This document shows positions 32,185 to 41,285 of a stretch of DNA of 64,000 nt, in pieces. The stretch's first letter is position 1, and every line of letters begins with the position of its first letter. This DNA comes from UBA7672 sp030824255 (GTDB lineage: Bacteria; Pseudomonadota; Alphaproteobacteria; Caulobacterales; Hyphomonadaceae), in contig OW818686.1 in the NCBI GenBank assembly GCA_942493305.1, positions 2,976,001 through 3,040,000 of the forward strand, written 5' to 3'. The position numbers were made by a program, and so were the translations under genes. The notes under the pieces are model-generated. The model was not told where the DNA came from. It made no database searches and saw only the letters and a program-made list of their open reading frames with translations.

Positions 32185-34143
32185 ATGAAGATTTCGACGA
32201 TCCTCGACCACATCGACAGTGGTCATATGGCCCTCCCAGAGTTCCAGCGCGGGTACGTCTGGAGCCGGGAGCAGGTCCGCGGCCTGTTCAGTTCGCTCTA
32301 TCGTCGTCACCCCGTCGGGGGCCTGCTTGTCTGGGTGACCGACTCTGCGTCTGCGAATTACCGAGGAGATGGCGGCGTTGCGCCCGGCGTGGTGAAGCTG
32401 CTTCTCGATGGGCAGCAGCGGATGACCTCCCTGTATGGTGTCGCGCGTGGGAAGCCGCCCGCATTCTTCGATGGTAATGCGCAAGCCTTCACCGGCCTCA
32501 GGTTCCATCTCAGCACCGAGGTCTTCGAGTTCTTCCAGCCGGTCACGATGAAGGACGATCCTCTATGGGTGGATGTGTCCGAGATCATGAAGGCCGGGCA
32601 GAAGGGCCACGAGGACTTCATCCAGAAGCTGGCTGAGAATCCGGCCATCGGCGTATCGGCGGTGAAATACTCTGCCAGAATCTCGCGCTTACTGTCCATC
32701 CTTGAGATCGATCTTCACATCGAGGAGGTAACCGGCGCTGACAAGACGCTCGACATCGTGGTTGATATCTTCAACCGGGTGAACAGCGGCGGGACGAAGC
32801 TCTCCAAGGGCGATCTGGCTCTGGCCAAGATATGCGCCGACTGGCCTGAAGCGCGTGGCCACATGAAGTCCAGTATCCAAGCTTGGAACAAGGCCGGGTA
32901 CGAATTCAATCTCGACTGGCTGCTGCGGTCCGTGAACACCGTACTGACTGGCGAAGCCAAGTTCGCATTCCTCCACGATCAGACGTCGGAGCAAATCAAG
33001 GAGGGACTGAAGCGCGCTGGCAAACAGATAGATTCATGCCTCAACATGATTGCAGGTCGTCTCGGTCTGGACCACGCTCGGGTGCTGTTCGGGCGTTTCG
33101 CCATTCCCGTAATGGTCCGCTATCTCGACCAGAAGGGTAGCAAGATGTCCGCGGTTGAGCGGGACAAGCTTCTGTTCTGGTTTGTCTCCGCCGGGATGTG
33201 GGGACGATATTCGGGATCGACGGAAAGCTATCTGGACCGCGACCTCGAAATGCTTGAAGGCGCTGACGGTGGCCTTGAGAAGCTGATGCGTGAGCTGCGT
33301 GTCTGGCACGGTGATCTGGCCGTGCAACCGGAACACTTCGATGGATGGAGCATGGGTTCCCGCTTCTATCCCGTCCTCTACATGATGACGCGCATGGGCG
33401 AGGCGAGCGACCTCGGGTCAGGTCTTCCACTTAAAGCAAACATGCTCGGCAAGATGAGCCAGCTCGAAGTCCACCACATCTTCCCGAAGGCGCAGTTGTA
33501 CAAGCACGGCTACGAGCGGCGGGAAGTGAATGCGCTCGGAAACTTCTGCTTCCTGACCAAGGATACCAACCTCGGCATCAGTGATGAACGTCCCGAGGTC
33601 TACTTCCCGGAGATCGAGGCGCGGCATCCCGGCGCATTGGCGTCGCAGTGGATACCCATGGACCCGAAGCTGTGGACAATGGATGCCTACCCCGCCTTCC
33701 TTGCTGCACGTCGAAAGCTGCTGGCCGATCAGGCCAACAAATGTCTGACCGACCTTCTCCACGGTGACACCACGTATCTGCCGCTGGCGTCTTCAGCTGC
33801 ATCTTCGAAGCAGGTCGCAGCTGCGCGCCCCGTCATCGGTGGCGTTGTGACGGAGGAGGAGGAAGCCGAGCTTCTGAAGGTCAACGCTTGGGTGGTGGAG
33901 CGTGGTCTGAGTGCTGGCCAGATTGCTTACGACTACGCTGATCCGGAGTCCGGCGAGCAGAAGGCCATCTTCGATCTCGTCTGGATGGACGGTCTGCAGG
34001 CGGGCCTGTCCGCTCCCGTGGCGCTCCTGCTGGATGAGCGGGACGATGTTCTTGAGCTGGCGAACAAGGCCGGTCTTCGCTGCTTCCGTTCCATCAAGGC
34101 ATTCGAGGACTATGTAAACGCCGAGGTCTTGGTCGCCGCGTGA
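32185..34143 (+). CDS. DUF262/HNH protein (GmrSD-like)
   Basis: 652 residues. The N-terminal DUF262 domain has LPEFQRGYVWSREQV, DGQQRMTSL (75-83) and FNRVNSGGTKLSKGDLALAKI (196-216), the set seen in the GmrS/ParB-like NTPase part of modification-dependent restriction enzymes. The C-terminal part has an HNH/DUF1524-like region: EVHHIFPKAQL (428-438) and NALGNFCFL.K.TNLGISD. Such proteins cleave modified phage DNA (type IV) or act beside type I systems. It sits 89 bases upstream of hsdM, so it may be part of the same defence operon. A C-terminal tail (about 560-652) is unassigned. Confidence 0.88.
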   Translation: MKISTILDHIDSGHMALPEFQRGYVWSREQVRGLFSSLYRRHPVGGLLVWVTDSASANYRGDGGVAPGVVKLLLDGQQRMTSLYGVARGKPPAFFDGNAQAFTGLRFHLSTEVFEFFQPVTMKDDPLWVDVSEIMKAGQKGHEDFIQKLAENPAIGVSAVKYSARISRLLSILEIDLHIEEVTGADKTLDIVVDIFNRVNSGGTKLSKGDLALAKICADWPEARGHMKSSIQAWNKAGYEFNLDWLLRSVNTVLTGEAKFAFLHDQTSEQIKEGLKRAGKQIDSCLNMIAGRLGLDHARVLFGRFAIPVMVRYLDQKGSKMSAVERDKLLFWFVSAGMWGRYSGSTESYLDRDLEMLEGADGGLEKLMRELRVWHGDLAVQPEHFDGWSMGSRFYPVLYMMTRMGEASDLGSGLPLKANMLGKMSQLEVHHIFPKAQLYKHGYERREVNALGNFCFLTKDTNLGISDERPEVYFPEIEARHPGALASQWIPMDPKLWTMDAYPAFLAARRKLLADQANKCLTDLLHGDTTYLPLASSAASSKQVAAARPVIGGVVTEEEEAELLKVNAWVVERGLSAGQIAYDYADPESGEQKAIFDLVWMDGLQAGLSAPVALLLDERDDVLELANKAGLRCFRSIKAFEDYVNAEVLVAA

Positions 34144-34231
34144 TTCCAGCGTCCTGTGCGAGACCGTCGTCAGCCTTGACGGGTGGGGCGCATCGGCCAA
34201 TCAAGAGGGGTGATTCACAGGGGCCGCCAGA

Positions 34232-35731
34232 TTGACGAAACTATCCCAATCAGAGCTGGAACGGCACCTCTGGCAGGCGGCTGACATCCTGCGGGGGACC
34301 GTCGATGCCGGCGACTACAAGCAGTACATCTTCGGTCTGCTGTTCTACCGGCGCCTGTGTGACGTCTGGGATGAGGAGTTCGAAGCGCTACTGGCGGAGA
34401 CCGGGAACCCGGAAGAGGCTGCGGACCCGGACGAGCATCGGTTCCATATTCCGCCACAGCATCACTGGACCGCCATCCGGAAGCACTCGACCCAGATCGG
34501 TCAACATCTGAACAACGCCTTCTCAGCCATCGAGGATGCGAACCTGCGTCTGCGTGGCGTGTTTGGTGATGTGGACTTCGCCAACCAAGAACGGTTCCCG
34601 GATGCCCGTCTGGAGATGTTGCTGGCTCACTACGAGAAGTATCGCCTGAGGAACACCGACGTACCGCCCGACATGCTGGGCGACGCCTACATGTATCTCA
34701 TTGCCCAGTTCGCCGAAGGGTCGGGGAAGAAGGGTGGAGAGTTCTACACGCCTCGTCAGGTCGTGAAGCTCATCGTTGAATGTCTCGATCCGAAACCGGG
34801 GATGTCGATTTACGACCCGACGTGTGGGTCAGGCGGCATGCTGCTGGAGGCGGTTCAACACATCAAGGAGCAGGGCGGAGACCCGCGTTCGCTGGCTCTC
34901 TATGGACAGGAGAAGAACCTCGGCACGTGGGCCATCGCCCAGATCAACCTTTTCCTGCACAACATCGACGATGCGTTCATCGCCAAGGGTGACACCATCC
35001 TTGACCCGAAGCGTTACGATCCCAAAGCGCAGGAGTTCACGCCGGGCGTTGGCGCCTACGACCGGGTCATGGCCAACCCCCCGTTCTCTGAGAAGGTCTG
35101 GGGCTATGAAGTCTGGTCCAACGGCGATCCCTTCGGGCGCGATATGTACGGGTGCCCTCCGCAGACCAAGGGCGATCTTGCGTTTGTTCAACACATGGTC
35201 GCCTCGCTCGGCGACAATGGAGTTCTGGGCGTAGTGGTGCCGCACGGAGTCCTCTTCCGTGGTGGTGCTGAGGGACGAATTCGTGAGACGATGCTAAAAG
35301 CTGATATTGTAGAAGCGGTGATTGGGCTTGCGCCAAACCTCTTCTATGGAGCAGGAATTCCTACTGCCATTTTGATCATTCGGAAAAACAGACCAGCCCC
35401 TCGCCGAGGCAAGGTGCTGGTCGTAAACGGCGATGCCACGTTTCAATCAGGCACGGCTCAGAACTTTCTGAGTAATGAACATGTTGATGCGTTAGCCGGA
35501 GCATTTCATTCGTTCGTCGATGTAGAGAAGTTCGCGCGGGTCGTATCGGTCGATGAGATCGAACAAAACGGGTTCAATCTGAATATTACACGGTACGTTC
35601 AAACCGGTGTCGATGCGAAGGTCGTAGATGCGCACCTAGAAGTGACAAGACTACAAGACCTGATCGTGCAGCGAGACGACGCAGAGACCGTAATGTTTGG
35701 GCACTTGAGGCGGCTCGGATATGTCGAGTGA
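34232..35731 (+). CDS. hsdM: Type I restriction-modification, DNA methyltransferase subunit
   Basis: N6-adenine methyltransferase subunit of a type I system. The N-terminal HsdM domain is LERHLWQAADILRGTVDAGD; the SAM motif I is YDPTCGSGGML and the catalytic motif IV is VMANPPFSEKVW. The start is TTG at 34232. The last roughly 450 bases (from about 35285) are noticeably more AT-rich than the first part, matching the following hsdS gene and suggesting recombination within hsdM. Overlaps hsdS by 11 bases. 499 residues. Confidence 0.97.
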   Translation: MTKLSQSELERHLWQAADILRGTVDAGDYKQYIFGLLFYRRLCDVWDEEFEALLAETGNPEEAADPDEHRFHIPPQHHWTAIRKHSTQIGQHLNNAFSAIEDANLRLRGVFGDVDFANQERFPDARLEMLLAHYEKYRLRNTDVPPDMLGDAYMYLIAQFAEGSGKKGGEFYTPRQVVKLIVECLDPKPGMSIYDPTCGSGGMLLEAVQHIKEQGGDPRSLALYGQEKNLGTWAIAQINLFLHNIDDAFIAKGDTILDPKRYDPKAQEFTPGVGAYDRVMANPPFSEKVWGYEVWSNGDPFGRDMYGCPPQTKGDLAFVQHMVASLGDNGVLGVVVPHGVLFRGGAEGRIRETMLKADIVEAVIGLAPNLFYGAGIPTAILIIRKNRPAPRRGKVLVVNGDATFQSGTAQNFLSNEHVDALAGAFHSFVDVEKFARVVSVDEIEQNGFNLNITRYVQTGVDAKVVDAHLEVTRLQDLIVQRDDAETVMFGHLRRLGYVE

Positions 35732-36926
35732 CATTCCTGATGGTTGGTCGCGAGCGACTTTGGCAGAGGTCGCCGGAGAATGCTTTACTGACGGTGACTG
35801 GGTCGAGAGCAAAGATCAGGACCCGACCGGAGGGGTTCGGCTCATTCAGTTGGCGGACATCGGCGACGGTAGGTTTCTCGACAAATCGAACCGCTTCCTT
35901 TCGGACGAAAAGGCACGTGAGCTTCGGTGCACGATGTTACGGCCCGGGGATCTCTTGATCGCGAGGATGGCTGATCCTATCGCGCGCTGTTGCATTTTCC
36001 CGGAAATTCGACAGCCTGCGGCAACCGTAGTTGATGTCACAATTGTGCGGCCCGGACCGGACGTAGACTGCGAATTTCTGAGTTATGCAGTTTCGGATCG
36101 CGCCTTTAGAACAAAGGCCATTGGCGCAGCTTCTGGCACGACCAGAAGTCGTATTTCGCGATCCAATCTTGGTCTCCTCGACCTGCCTATTCCACCGATT
36201 GAGGAGCAAAAGCGCATTGCAGAAGTGCTCCGGTCGGTTGATCGAGTGATCGCCCTTAACGAGGAGGAGATCGAGCACGCGAAGAAGGCGCTTCGTGCGT
36301 ACTCCCTCTCGGCTTTCGGACCTGCTGTTCCAGCTAACCATGAAGGAGTGCCCATTGATGAGCTCTTGGAGCGGATCATCGACTACAGAGGAGTTCCCCC
36401 GCCCAAGTCCCCTGACGGGGTTCCTCTCATCACTGCGAAAAATGTTCGCTTCGGATACTTGGACCCTGAGCCTCGGGAGTTCATTGCACATGCCGATTAT
36501 GACACATGGATGCGGCGTGGAATTCCGAAGGCAGGCGACGTGATGTTTACGACGGAGGCTCCCCTTGCCAACGTCGCAGAGTTTCCGGGATACAAGGCCG
36601 CTCTCGGCCAGCGTACAATCACGTTGGTACCGAACTCACAACGTCTGGATAGCGCGTACCTGAAATGGCTGCTGCTATCACCGCCAGCGCAGGCCCTTGT
36701 ACACAAACACGCGACCGGTTCGACGGCGAAGGGCATCAAACAGACCACGTTCAGAAAGTTGAAATTTAACGTTCCCGCCGTGAATGAGCAGAAGCGAATT
36801 GGCGCGACGTGTGGCGCGATCTGGGAAGCGGTTACCTGTGCACGCGCTTCCATCGATCAGCTGAGGAGAACAAAGGCCAGCTTGCTGCGGGACCTCCTGT
36901 CCGGTTGCGTCAGGGTGCCAGCATGA
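35721..36926 (+). CDS. hsdS: Type I restriction-modification, specificity subunit
   Basis: 401 residues with two target-recognition domains separated by conserved helical spacers: TRD1 about 1-155, central repeat QKRIAEVLRSVDRVIALNEEEIEHAKK (in part RIAEVLRSVDRVIALN), TRD2 about 205-345, and a C-terminal repeat QKRIGATCGAIWEAV...LRRTKASLLRDLLSG. The two DNA half-sites cannot be predicted by eye. Lower GC than hsdR, as usual for exchanged specificity genes. Its TGA overlaps the start of hsdR (ATGA at 36923-36926). Confidence 0.96.
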   Translation: MSSDIPDGWSRATLAEVAGECFTDGDWVESKDQDPTGGVRLIQLADIGDGRFLDKSNRFLSDEKARELRCTMLRPGDLLIARMADPIARCCIFPEIRQPAATVVDVTIVRPGPDVDCEFLSYAVSDRAFRTKAIGAASGTTRSRISRSNLGLLDLPIPPIEEQKRIAEVLRSVDRVIALNEEEIEHAKKALRAYSLSAFGPAVPANHEGVPIDELLERIIDYRGVPPPKSPDGVPLITAKNVRFGYLDPEPREFIAHADYDTWMRRGIPKAGDVMFTTEAPLANVAEFPGYKAALGQRTITLVPNSQRLDSAYLKWLLLSPPAQALVHKHATGSTAKGIKQTTFRKLKFNVPAVNEQKRIGATCGAIWEAVTCARASIDQLRRTKASLLRDLLSGCVRVPA

Positions 36927-39900
36927 GCGAGTATGGTCTCGCTGAGAAGCCTGCGCTCGATGCTCTGACGTCGATGCAATACGAGCGCCTGTCGCCCGAG
37001 GCCGCCATGTCGATGCGGCAGGAGGGTAATCGCGTTCTTCTGAAGCCGGTGTTGATATCGGCCCTCCAACATCTGAACGACGGCTTGGGTGCCGAGGATG
37101 CCGAGGCGATCTACAACGATCTCTCCACCCTGTCCGACAACGAGGAATGGCAGAGACGGCTTCGTGGCGCTTATTCCCGTCGGCTTTCCGGCGAAGCCCG
37201 TGACAAGCCCATCACCCTGATCGACTACAAGCGGCCTGACAGAAATACCTTCCACGTCGTCAACCAGTTCCGGGTCGAGGCACAACGCCCCCGTATCGCC
37301 GACATCGTGGTGTTCGTGAACGGCATCCCGCTGGTGGTGATCGAGGCCAAGTCGCCGATGAAGGCGACTGACCGCTCCGGAGAAGCCTTCGAACAGATCA
37401 AGCAGTATGAGCGGGACATTCCGCGTCTCTTCTATTCCAACGCCTTCAGCATCGTGACGGATGGAATGGCGACGTTCTACGGTGCAACGGGGTCAACGTC
37501 CCAGTTCTACGCGCCGTGGCCGGACCCTTGGCCGCGTCAGCGGGCCGAGTTTGCAGACGACCTCAGCAAGGACCTCTGGTGCCTGCTGGAGCCATCTCGT
37601 CTGCTGGACCTGTTGGCTCACTTCATCGTCTTCGAAACCGATCCGGAGACGGCCAAGCGCATCAAGAAGGTCTGCCGCTACCAGCAGTTCAGGGCGGTCA
37701 ACAAGGCCGTGGACCGAGTGGCGGATGGCGCCAAGAAGAAGGGGCTGATCTGGCACACGCAGGGATCGGGCAAGAGCCTGACCATGGTCTTCCTTGCTCT
37801 CAAGCTGAAGACGCACCTGACACTGGATGCGCCGACGCTCCAGAACCCCAACATCCTGATCCTGACTGACCGCATCGATCTGGATGACCAGATTTCCAAG
37901 ACCTTCGTCGCCTGTGGTCTGCCGAACCCCAAGCAGGCCAGCTCGGTCACAGAGCTGCGTGAGGCGGTAGCGCGGGGCGGGAATGGCCAGATACTGCTGT
38001 CCACCATCTTCAAATTCCAAGGATCGAAGGCGCCGATCCCGAACTCCGAAGACTGGATCGTGCTGGTGGACGAGTGTCACCGCACGCAGGAGAAGGACCT
38101 CGGCGCCTTCCTGCAGGCCACACTTCCGAACGCCCGGTACTTCGGGTTCACCGGCACGCCTATCAAGAGCAACGACAAAGACACCTATGCGCGGTTCAGC
38201 GAGGCCAGTGAGGGCTATCTCGACAAGTACGGCATCGACGACGCTGTGCGGGATGGCGCCACCGTGCCGATCCTCTATGAAGGCCGGAAGACGGATTGGT
38301 CGATCAACGAAGCCGAGATCGATATCCTGTTCGACCGCTGGTTTCTCGATATGCCCGACGACAAGCGGGAGAAGCTCAAGAAGAAAGGCGTCAGCCTCGC
38401 GCTGATCGCCAAGCACCCGGAGCGGGTCCGGCTGGTGGCGCTCGATGTTTGGGAGCACTTCAAGCAGGTCTGCCGTCCAGATGGTTTCAAGGCGCAGATT
38501 GTCGCCGTGGATCGTGAGGCGGTCGTGCTATACCGCGCAGCGCTGGCCGGAGTGATCGTGGCCGATCTTGTGAAGGGCGGAGCGGATGCAGCCGCTGCTC
38601 AGGCAACTGCCGATGCCATGATCGCCTGCGTGTTCTCCAAGAGCCAAGAAGATGACAAGCCCTCGGAAGACGCCGACGTGGAAGCGGCCCGGACCGAGCT
38701 GCGGGCACATTATCTCGACGGTGATGCCGAGAAAGACGCCAAGAAGAAGTTCAAGGCCCACGGCGTCGAGCCCAGCTTCCTGATAGTCTGCGACAAGCTA
38801 TTGACCGGCTTCGACGCGCCCATCGAGCACGTCATGTATCTCGACAAGCCGCTGCGCGAACACGGCCTGCTACAAGCCATCGCCCGAACAAACCGGACGT
38901 GTTCGGTGAAGCGGTCCGATGGGTCTGTGGTCGAGAAGCCGCATGGCCGGATCGTGGACTATATCGGTGTGACGCATCATCTCGATGAAGCGTTGGCGTC
39001 ATACCGCGCCGAAGACGTCGAGAACGCTCTTCGAGATATCGAAACCCTGCGACGTGACCTCCGTAAGGATCACGCCAGCTATGCCCGCCAGAAGAAGCTA
39101 CTGGGTCTGGATGGCATGGACGAGAAGACAGCGGCCTACGCGATGGAGAAGTTGGTTTCTGGTGGTCGTGAGGACCACTGGTTCGAGCTGCAGCGTCTCG
39201 GTCGGCAGTTCGTGCGCACCTACGCTGACCTTTCACCCGATCCCGCCATCCTCGACTTTACCACCGAAGTGAAATGGGCGGCGACGTTCCTGCGGCTCGC
39301 TCAACAGGCCATCACCAAGGATGAAAGCCTCGATCATCGCAGCTACTCCGGCAAGATCAGGGATATGCTCGAGGCGCATGTCCATGTGACGGGTCTCACC
39401 ACCACGATCCGACTTCGCAACATCACGGATCCAGACTTCGACGTGGATTTCAAGGTCGAGGGGAAGTCTGAGCAGGACATACAGGAAGCGTTTGTCCGCA
39501 AGGCCGCAGAGCTGCGTCGGGTCACCCGCGAGTTGGTGGACAAGAACCCCGCTCAGTATGGCCGGTTCTCGGAACGCGTGCTGGAGATAATTCGGAGGTT
39601 CGAGGAAGGCCAGATCGCGGCCACCGAGGGGCTGAAGGAGTTCGAGGACCTGACCGGCGGTATCAATGCCGAGAAGGGCGCCCACATCGAGCTAGGCCTC
39701 AACGAACAGTCGTTCGCGATACTGCGGATCATCGAGCAGCACGAACCGGATATAGATCGTGGCAAGCTGACAACCGCATCCATCGCCGTGGATGAAATCT
39801 ACGCTGGCGCCCAGCGCAGTCAGCCCTCTTGGTTCTTCATGGATCAGTACAAGAAGGATTTGCGAAAGCTGGTTCGTCGTGTGCTGACCGAGAACGGAGT

Positions 39901-39970
39901 GCCGGAAGCGAAGGTCATCCGGGATGAAGTCGAGGCGTATGCCGTCCATGCATACGAGAAGACCCACTGA
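36923..39970 (+). CDS. hsdR: Type I restriction-modification, endonuclease/translocase subunit
   Basis: 1015 residues with start at 36923. The N-terminal nuclease domain has the PD-(D/E)xK residues in RPRIADIVVFVNGIPLVVIEAK; the translocase has Walker A WHTQGSGKSLTMVF, Walker B VDECHRTQ, TAT-type FTGTPI and the later helicase motif LLTGFDAPIEHVMYLDKPL with QAIARTNR. It moves DNA past the bound complex and cuts at distant sites. Coupled to hsdS and followed, with a one-base overlap, by a YgjP-like peptidase. The frame shows no damage. Confidence 0.97.
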   Translation: MSEYGLAEKPALDALTSMQYERLSPEAAMSMRQEGNRVLLKPVLISALQHLNDGLGAEDAEAIYNDLSTLSDNEEWQRRLRGAYSRRLSGEARDKPITLIDYKRPDRNTFHVVNQFRVEAQRPRIADIVVFVNGIPLVVIEAKSPMKATDRSGEAFEQIKQYERDIPRLFYSNAFSIVTDGMATFYGATGSTSQFYAPWPDPWPRQRAEFADDLSKDLWCLLEPSRLLDLLAHFIVFETDPETAKRIKKVCRYQQFRAVNKAVDRVADGAKKKGLIWHTQGSGKSLTMVFLALKLKTHLTLDAPTLQNPNILILTDRIDLDDQISKTFVACGLPNPKQASSVTELREAVARGGNGQILLSTIFKFQGSKAPIPNSEDWIVLVDECHRTQEKDLGAFLQATLPNARYFGFTGTPIKSNDKDTYARFSEASEGYLDKYGIDDAVRDGATVPILYEGRKTDWSINEAEIDILFDRWFLDMPDDKREKLKKKGVSLALIAKHPERVRLVALDVWEHFKQVCRPDGFKAQIVAVDREAVVLYRAALAGVIVADLVKGGADAAAAQATADAMIACVFSKSQEDDKPSEDADVEAARTELRAHYLDGDAEKDAKKKFKAHGVEPSFLIVCDKLLTGFDAPIEHVMYLDKPLREHGLLQAIARTNRTCSVKRSDGSVVEKPHGRIVDYIGVTHHLDEALASYRAEDVENALRDIETLRRDLRKDHASYARQKKLLGLDGMDEKTAAYAMEKLVSGGREDHWFELQRLGRQFVRTYADLSPDPAILDFTTEVKWAATFLRLAQQAITKDESLDHRSYSGKIRDMLEAHVHVTGLTTTIRLRNITDPDFDVDFKVEGKSEQDIQEAFVRKAAELRRVTRELVDKNPAQYGRFSERVLEIIRRFEEGQIAATEGLKEFEDLTGGINAEKGAHIELGLNEQSFAILRIIEQHEPDIDRGKLTTASIAVDEIYAGAQRSQPSWFFMDQYKKDLRKLVRRVLTENGVPEAKVIRDEVEAYAVHAYEKTH

Positions 39971-40707
39971 TGAACGTGTTCCGCATCGGACAGACCGAGA
40001 TAACGTACAAGCTGCGTCGAGCCACCACGACTTCAGAGCGGCGTATCACTGTCGTGCCGGGCCACGTAGAAGTCTTGGCGCTCAAAGGGGATGACAGGGC
40101 GGCCATCAACGCCTTTCTTAACCGCAAACGCCGGTGGCTGTTCAACACCTTGCGGGAATTTGAAACGAAGACTGCGACGCGGCCCGTTGTTCCACGACTG
40201 ATGACTGGGTCGAAGATTCCCTACCGGGGGCGGCGGGTGTCGTTGAAGGTTCAACGCGGGACAGGGCAAGAGATCGAGATCGTCTACAAAGGGGGCTTTG
40301 TTATCACCTTGCCGTCGTGGGTCTCTGCGTCGGCAGCAGAAGGGGTCGTGGCAACCGAACTCAAGCTATGGCTGAAGAAGGCGGTCAGGGACGACGTTCG
40401 GGTTATGGCGGCAGACTATGCCCGACGTCTCAACCTGAAACCTCGCAGCATTCGGGTGTCAGACCTTTCGAGGGGGTGGGGCTCGTGCGGAGCCAAAGGC
40501 TCCATCTCCATCAACTGGCATCTGGTATTCGCGCCTAAGCGTGTGCTCGAATACGTGGTTGCCCACGAGTTGGCTCACCTCCGGCACCGGGACCATGGCC
40601 CCCGGTTCTGGGCCTATCTGCAGAGCATTTTCCCCGAACAGCAGGCGGCAAAGAGCTGGCTGGAACGACACGGCGCGTCGTTGGGTGAGGACTTCCTGAA
40701 TCGTTAG
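39970..40707 (+). CDS. YgjP/DUF45-like metallopeptidase
   Basis: 245 residues. The zinc site VVAHELAHLRHRDHGPRFW has H199-E-x-x-H203 and H209 as probable third ligand; upstream the family block RGWGSCGAKGSISINWHLV is present. Such proteins are very often the gene after hsdR in type I systems; their role there is unproven. The ATG overlaps the hsdR TGA by one base, so it belongs to the same operon. Intact and probably active as a peptidase. Confidence 0.9.
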   Translation: MNVFRIGQTEITYKLRRATTTSERRITVVPGHVEVLALKGDDRAAINAFLNRKRRWLFNTLREFETKTATRPVVPRLMTGSKIPYRGRRVSLKVQRGTGQEIEIVYKGGFVITLPSWVSASAAEGVVATELKLWLKKAVRDDVRVMAADYARRLNLKPRSIRVSDLSRGWGSCGAKGSISINWHLVFAPKRVLEYVVAHELAHLRHRDHGPRFWAYLQSIFPEQQAAKSWLERHGASLGEDFLNR

Positions 40708-40761
40708 TGCGATAGATCAGGTTCTTTACCGGGAGAGAGCTGCAAGCGCACGCTTGCGATC

Positions 40762-41040
40762 TTAACGCTCGCTCTTGTTGATCGCCTGTTCCGCATCCCG
40801 GACGAGTTTCGCGGGGTCGAAGCCCACGACGCCCGCGATGCGGATCAACTCGATCACGTCCAGACGCCGTTGGACGCTTTCCACCTTGGCGATGATCGAC
40901 TGGTTCCAACCCAACGCATCGGCCACTGCCTGCTGGCTCATTCCAGCCTTGAGACGCCTATCGATCAGCATCCGCACGAAGAGCGCATATGCGTCGTCGT
41001 GCAGCGATGTCGTGCGGGCTTTGCGGGACGGGCTCGCCAT
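40762..41040 (-). CDS. XRE-family HTH regulator
   Basis: 92 residues with a lambda-repressor-like HTH: RRLKAGMSQQAVADALGWNQSIIAKVESVQRRLDVIELIRI (core MSQQAVADALGWNQSIIAKV). Convergent with the restriction operon and about 75 bases upstream of, and divergent from, the zinc-ribbon/GYF pair. May control the restriction operon or the divergent genes. No toxin gene adjoins it. Confidence 0.92.
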   Translation of the reverse strand: MASPSRKARTTSLHDDAYALFVRMLIDRRLKAGMSQQAVADALGWNQSIIAKVESVQRRLDVIELIRIAGVVGFDPAKLVRDAEQAINKSER

Positions 41041-41113
41041 TGCCAGCCCGGTAAGTCGATATTAGCATAATGCCATAATCGGCTTGTTCGCCTTGTTGGG
41101 GGGGTAGGGGAAG

Positions 41114-41284
41114 ATGGCTTCGTGCCAAGGTAAGAAGAACGGGTTTCTGCACGGGCAGTCGGTTTATCGATGCAAGAAGTGCGGCTCGGTGGGTTGCGAT
41201 AGTTCGGGCTGTACGAACCAGAACGTCCGGGGCGGCAAATGCGTGAAATGCGGCGAACGCGTCGGGTACGCGGACCGCATCTGA
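41114..41284 (+). CDS. Small zinc-ribbon protein (56 aa)
   Basis: ATG at 41114 follows a GGGGAAG site. The product is cysteine-rich: a single early Cys4, then CKKCGSVGC and SGC and a final CVKCGER, giving eight cysteines compatible with two zinc-binding knuckles. The next gene begins one base after its stop (TGA G ATG), so the two are translationally linked. Likely a small DNA- or protein-binding zinc ribbon; function unknown. Confidence 0.65.
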   Translation: MASCQGKKNGFLHGQSVYRCKKCGSVGCDSSGCTNQNVRGGKCVKCGERVGYADRI

Positions 41285-41285
41285 G

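Noticed and set aside
36923..40707. YgjP-like peptidase as part of a toxin or BREX-type system
   Set aside because: Its position directly after hsdR is a common arrangement of ordinary type I systems, and no BREX or DISARM genes are present.
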